From contig DJBN01000114.1 of NCBI GenBank assembly GCA_002430075.1, positions 10,582 through 17,775 on the forward strand: a stretch of 7,194 nucleotides of DNA, given 5' to 3'. Numbering within the stretch: position 1 is the first letter of the stretch; every line of letters begins with the position of its first letter. Source of the DNA: Actinobacteria bacterium UBA5975. Its GTDB lineage: Bacteria > Actinomycetota > Actinomycetes > Nanopelagicales > Nanopelagicaceae. A program made the position numbers and the translations under genes. Positions 4,588 to 7,194 of this stretch are shown piece by piece. The notes under the pieces were generated by a model. It ran no database searches. It was given only the letters and a program-made list of their open reading frames with translations, and was not told where the DNA came from.

Positions 4588-6698
4588 TGACAACACCAAT
4601 GGCCCTTCCTGAAGGTGCACCTGAAGAGGTAGTAACGCATGCGCTAGTTCGTGATGTAGATCTAACTCCCTTCGGATTTGCAGGAAACCTTGCGCTCATC
4701 ACACTCGATAATGGCTTTGATCATAATCGTCCCAATACATTTGGCCCGCAATCACTTCAGGCACTTGGCGCTGCCATCACCGATGCAGCATCGAGAGAGC
4801 CTGCGGCAATCGCTATTACTGGTAAGCCATTTATCTTTGCAGCCGGCGCAGACTTATCGGGGCTAGCCTTTCTTAATAAGCGCGAGCAGGCGTTAGCTAT
4901 CGGCAAACTCGGTCACGATGTCTTCCGCCGCTTTGATGAGATTGGTATTCCAACCTTCGCCTTCATTAATGGGTTAGCCCTCGGTGGCGGTCTAGAAGTT
5001 GGACTTCACTGTACCTACCGCACTCTGGCAAGTACCGCCTTTACCGCTCTTCCTGAAGTATTCCTAGGGCTCGTTCCTGGGTGGGGCGGTGCAACGATTG
5101 TCCCAAAGCTCATCGGCCCAGAACGCGCAGTGCAAGTAATTATTGGTAATGCACTCAATAACAACACCATGATGAAGTCTAAGGATGCACTTGCACTCGG
5201 AGTTGTTGATGCTATCTATGAGCCTTCAGATTTCCTTGAAAAATCTGTCGCCTTTGCTGCCTCTATCTTAAGTGGTGCAAGAAAAATCGAGCGTAAAGAT
5301 TATTCAACTGATCCCGCATGGGATGCCTCCCTTGCCGCCGGCCGCGCTGCTGCCTTGAAAAAATATGGCGGCGCAGAAATCGCATCTCCTACCAAGGCCC
5401 TTGAACTCATCGCTGCCGCGCGAACCAATACACGCGCCGAAGGTTTTGATGCTGAAGATGCAACCTTGGCAGATCTTGTAATGTCAGATCCACTGCGCGC
5501 ATCCCTTTATGCCTTCAACGTTATTCAGAAGAAGCGCAAAAAAGTTGAAGGTGCGCCCAAGCCTGCTCTTGCCAGAAAAGTTTCTCGCGTCGGAGTAGTT
5601 GGTGCAGGGCTCATGGCTTCACAACTAGCGCTCCTGCTTCTACGTAATCTCAAATGTCCTGTTGTCATGACAGATATCGATCAAGAGCGCGCGGATAAAG
5701 GCGTTGCGTGGGTTAAGGCAGAGCTCGCCAAGTTGGTCGAGAAGAAGCGTATGAGCGCTGAATCTGCGGGCCGCCTTACGCTATTAATCAGCGGATCTGC
5801 CGACCAACAAGTTTTTGCTGGTTGTGATTTTGTCATTGAGGCAATCTTTGAAGAGCTCACACTCAAGCAGGAACTCTTTAAGAAGCTTGAACAGATTGTC
5901 GGACCAGAATGTGTCTTAGCCACTAATACGTCATCGCTCTCTGTCGAGCGTATGAGTGAAGGCCTTGAACACCCAGAACGCGTAGTGGGCTTTCACTTCT
6001 TCAACCCTGTTGCAGTGATGCCTCTTCTTGAGGTTGCTCGCACTTCAAAGACCGATGATGCGACAACTGCTACAGCCGTGGCTATAGGTAAAGAGCTCAA
6101 AAAAACAATGATCATCTGCAAAGATGCTCCTGGCTTCGTTGTTAATCGCTTGCTCACTCGCTTTATGGGTGAGATCACCGATGCAGTCGATGAGGGAACA
6201 GAGCCTGCAGTTGCCGATAATGCAATGCGCAGTATCGGTTTCCCGATGTCTCCATTTGAACTACTGGGACTTGTAGGGCCAGGTGTGGCGCTGCATGTGG
6301 CTGAAACTCTCAATAAGAATCTTGGGCCCCGCTATCGCATCTCCCCTACGATGCAACGTCTTGTTAAAGAAGGCGTTCGCACTTTCTACATCAAAGATGA
6401 CTCTGGCAAATTAGTACCTAATCCAGCTGCAGTTGCACTTATGGAAAAGGGCGATAAGCCATCAACTGCTGAAGAAGTTCGCATGCGCGCACTAAAAGCT
6501 TTGGCTGAAGAAGCTCGCATGATGCTTGATGAAGGCGTCGTTTCAACTCCGGCTGAGATTGATCTCTGCATGTTGATGGGCGCTGGTTGGCCGATGCATC
6601 TTGGAGGAATACTTCCCTACCTGGACCGCGAAGGAATTAGCGAGGCTGTTTCTGGTCAGCGCTTTCATGCACCGGGTATTGGATCTCTACCACAGTAG
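4587..6698 (+). CDS. fadB: Multifunctional FadB: enoyl-CoA hydratase / 3-hydroxyacyl-CoA dehydrogenase
   Basis: A 703-residue fusion enzyme carrying the hydration and NAD-linked oxidation steps of beta-oxidation, acting with the upstream thiolase in the cytosol. The N-terminal crotonase domain spans about residues 15-300. FAAGADLSGL (84-93) and GLALGGGLEVGL (129-140) shape the oxyanion hole, and E137 and E157 (in LPEVFLG) match the two catalytic glutamates, 20 residues apart as in E. coli FadB. A basic linker around 314-332 leads to the dehydrogenase: Rossmann motif GVVGAGLMASQ (336-346) with D363 ending the second strand, NTSSLS (447-452), and H470 with E482 in GFHFFNPVAVMPLLEV as the catalytic pair. 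The C-terminal helical domain follows, ending GIGSLPQ. The frame is open upstream of the chosen start as far as ATG 4503, but ATG 4587 is preferred because it overlaps the fadA stop as TAATG and begins at the conserved region. The last 62 bp overlap the convergent dxs. Confidence 0.94.
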   Translation: MTTPMALPEGAPEEVVTHALVRDVDLTPFGFAGNLALITLDNGFDHNRPNTFGPQSLQALGAAITDAASREPAAIAITGKPFIFAAGADLSGLAFLNKREQALAIGKLGHDVFRRFDEIGIPTFAFINGLALGGGLEVGLHCTYRTLASTAFTALPEVFLGLVPGWGGATIVPKLIGPERAVQVIIGNALNNNTMMKSKDALALGVVDAIYEPSDFLEKSVAFAASILSGARKIERKDYSTDPAWDASLAAGRAAALKKYGGAEIASPTKALELIAAARTNTRAEGFDAEDATLADLVMSDPLRASLYAFNVIQKKRKKVEGAPKPALARKVSRVGVVGAGLMASQLALLLLRNLKCPVVMTDIDQERADKGVAWVKAELAKLVEKKRMSAESAGRLTLLISGSADQQVFAGCDFVIEAIFEELTLKQELFKKLEQIVGPECVLATNTSSLSVERMSEGLEHPERVVGFHFFNPVAVMPLLEVARTSKTDDATTATAVAIGKELKKTMIICKDAPGFVVNRLLTRFMGEITDAVDEGTEPAVADNAMRSIGFPMSPFELLGLVGPGVALHVAETLNKNLGPRYRISPTMQRLVKEGVRTFYIKDDSGKLVPNPAAVALMEKGDKPSTAEEVRMRALKALAEEARMMLDEGVVSTPAEIDLCMLMGAGWPMHLGGILPYLDREGISEAVSGQRFHAPGIGSLPQ

Positions 6699-7194
6699 AA
6701 CTCCACTCGACAATATCGCGTGAAATCTTCTGAGCTGTAATTCCTAAATCTTCCATTATCTGTGCTCGCTTTGAGTGCTCGATAAATTCAAGCGGTACGC
6801 CGATACTGTGGATGGCAACGTTGAGCCCGCACTCACGGAAGAGCTCAGATATTGAGCTAGCAATTCCAGCATGGCGAATTCCATCTTCAAGGACAACAAC
6901 GCTCTTATAGCGCTGGGCCATGGTGATCAGCGATTCTGGCAGCGGCTTTACCCAACGCGGATCAATAACTGTGACGCCAACGCCTTCGCGGTATGCCTGA
7001 GATGCCGCTTCAACAGCGATAGCAGCCATTGCGCCAACGCTGACAAGAAGTACATCGGCACTCTCTCCGCGATAGAGAACATCTATGCCATCGCGGCGTT
7101 CGAAGGCTGGAATATCTGGCTGGACTGCGCCCTTAGGAAAGCGAATAAGAGAGGGAGCATCAGAAATGAGAAGAGCTTCACGGAGAGTTTCTCG
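6637..7194 (-). CDS. dxs: 1-deoxy-D-xylulose-5-phosphate synthase, C-terminal 185 codons (runs off the right edge)
   Basis: Dxs condenses pyruvate and glyceraldehyde 3-phosphate with thiamine diphosphate to start the methylerythritol phosphate route to isoprenoids. Reading the minus strand from 7194 gives an open frame with no stop until TAA at 6639-6637. It covers the end of the pyrimidine-binding domain (IRFPKG at visible residues 17-22) and the transketolase C-terminal domain. Features typical of Dxs are VSVGAMA (51-57), VIDPRWVKPLPESL (76-89), VLEDGIRHAG (101-110) and IGVPLEFIEHSKRAQIMEDLGIT (131-153). A full protein is about 620-650 residues, so roughly 30 percent is seen. An internal ATG at 7029 is not the true start, because homology continues upstream of it. 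The usual family end falls near ISRDIVEW; about 20 further residues are encoded across the overlap with the fadB 3' end, an unusual tail. Transketolase or pyruvate dehydrogenase E1 beta is less likely given the WVKP and LGI-A segments. Confidence 0.92.
   Translation of the reverse strand, partial: RETLREALLISDAPSLIRFPKGAVQPDIPAFERRDGIDVLYRGESADVLLVSVGAMAAIAVEAASQAYREGVGVTVIDPRWVKPLPESLITMAQRYKSVVVLEDGIRHAGIASSISELFRECGLNVAIHSIGVPLEFIEHSKRAQIMEDLGITAQKISRDIVEWSSTVVEIQYPVHESADQKQPR

Noticed and set aside
1..7194. Mobile element, CRISPR array, defence system, tRNA or other RNA gene.
   Set aside because: No direct-repeat arrays, transposase or integrase motifs, cloverleaf-like sequences or defence-type domains were seen by eye. 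Almost all sequence is accounted for by recognised housekeeping or metabolic genes.

Overview
The window looks like chromosomal DNA from an actinobacterium of moderate base composition (close to half G+C by eye, not computed). The best guess is a freshwater or marine planktonic lineage of the acI/Nanopelagicales type. Three things support this: an actinobacteria-restricted DUF3000 protein, the actinobacterial form of ribonuclease D, and a thiolase/FadB pair and Dxs of actinobacterial type in a gene order (DUF3000, RNase D, thiolase, FadB, Dxs) that, from memory, is conserved across Actinobacteria. The genus is an inference; no rRNA or other taxonomic marker is present.

Layout. A drug/metabolite-transporter (EamA-type) gene runs leftward off the left edge. 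A short divergent intergenic region follows, then a rightward block: the DUF3000 gene, which overlaps the RNase D gene (rnd); a strong 16-bp inverted repeat; efeU, an FTR1 iron permease; a weak terminator-like structure; and the fadA-fadB operon for fatty acid beta-oxidation, joined by a TAATG stop/start overlap. At the right edge dxs (1-deoxy-D-xylulose-5-phosphate synthase, C-terminal 185 codons) runs leftward and converges on fadB. The two coding regions overlap tail to tail by 62 bp.

How the genes work together. FadA and FadB should form a beta-oxidation unit (hydration, dehydrogenation and thiolysis of acyl-CoAs). DUF3000 and RNase D are translationally linked and may share an RNA-related role, which is unproven. 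EfeU is an iron importer without visible EfeO or EfeB partners and interrupts what is otherwise a familiar gene order. Dxs makes the first committed isoprenoid precursor and is not functionally tied to fadB.

The noncoding signals of most interest lie in the 55 bp before efeU. They are a perfect hairpin without a T-tract, a candidate leaderless promoter partly inside the hairpin, and a small palindrome over the -10 that could be a metal-regulator operator. I see no mobile element, CRISPR array, tRNA, rRNA or new multi-gene system. Apart from the points under findings this is an ordinary core-genome region. No stretch over 300 bp lacks a gene.
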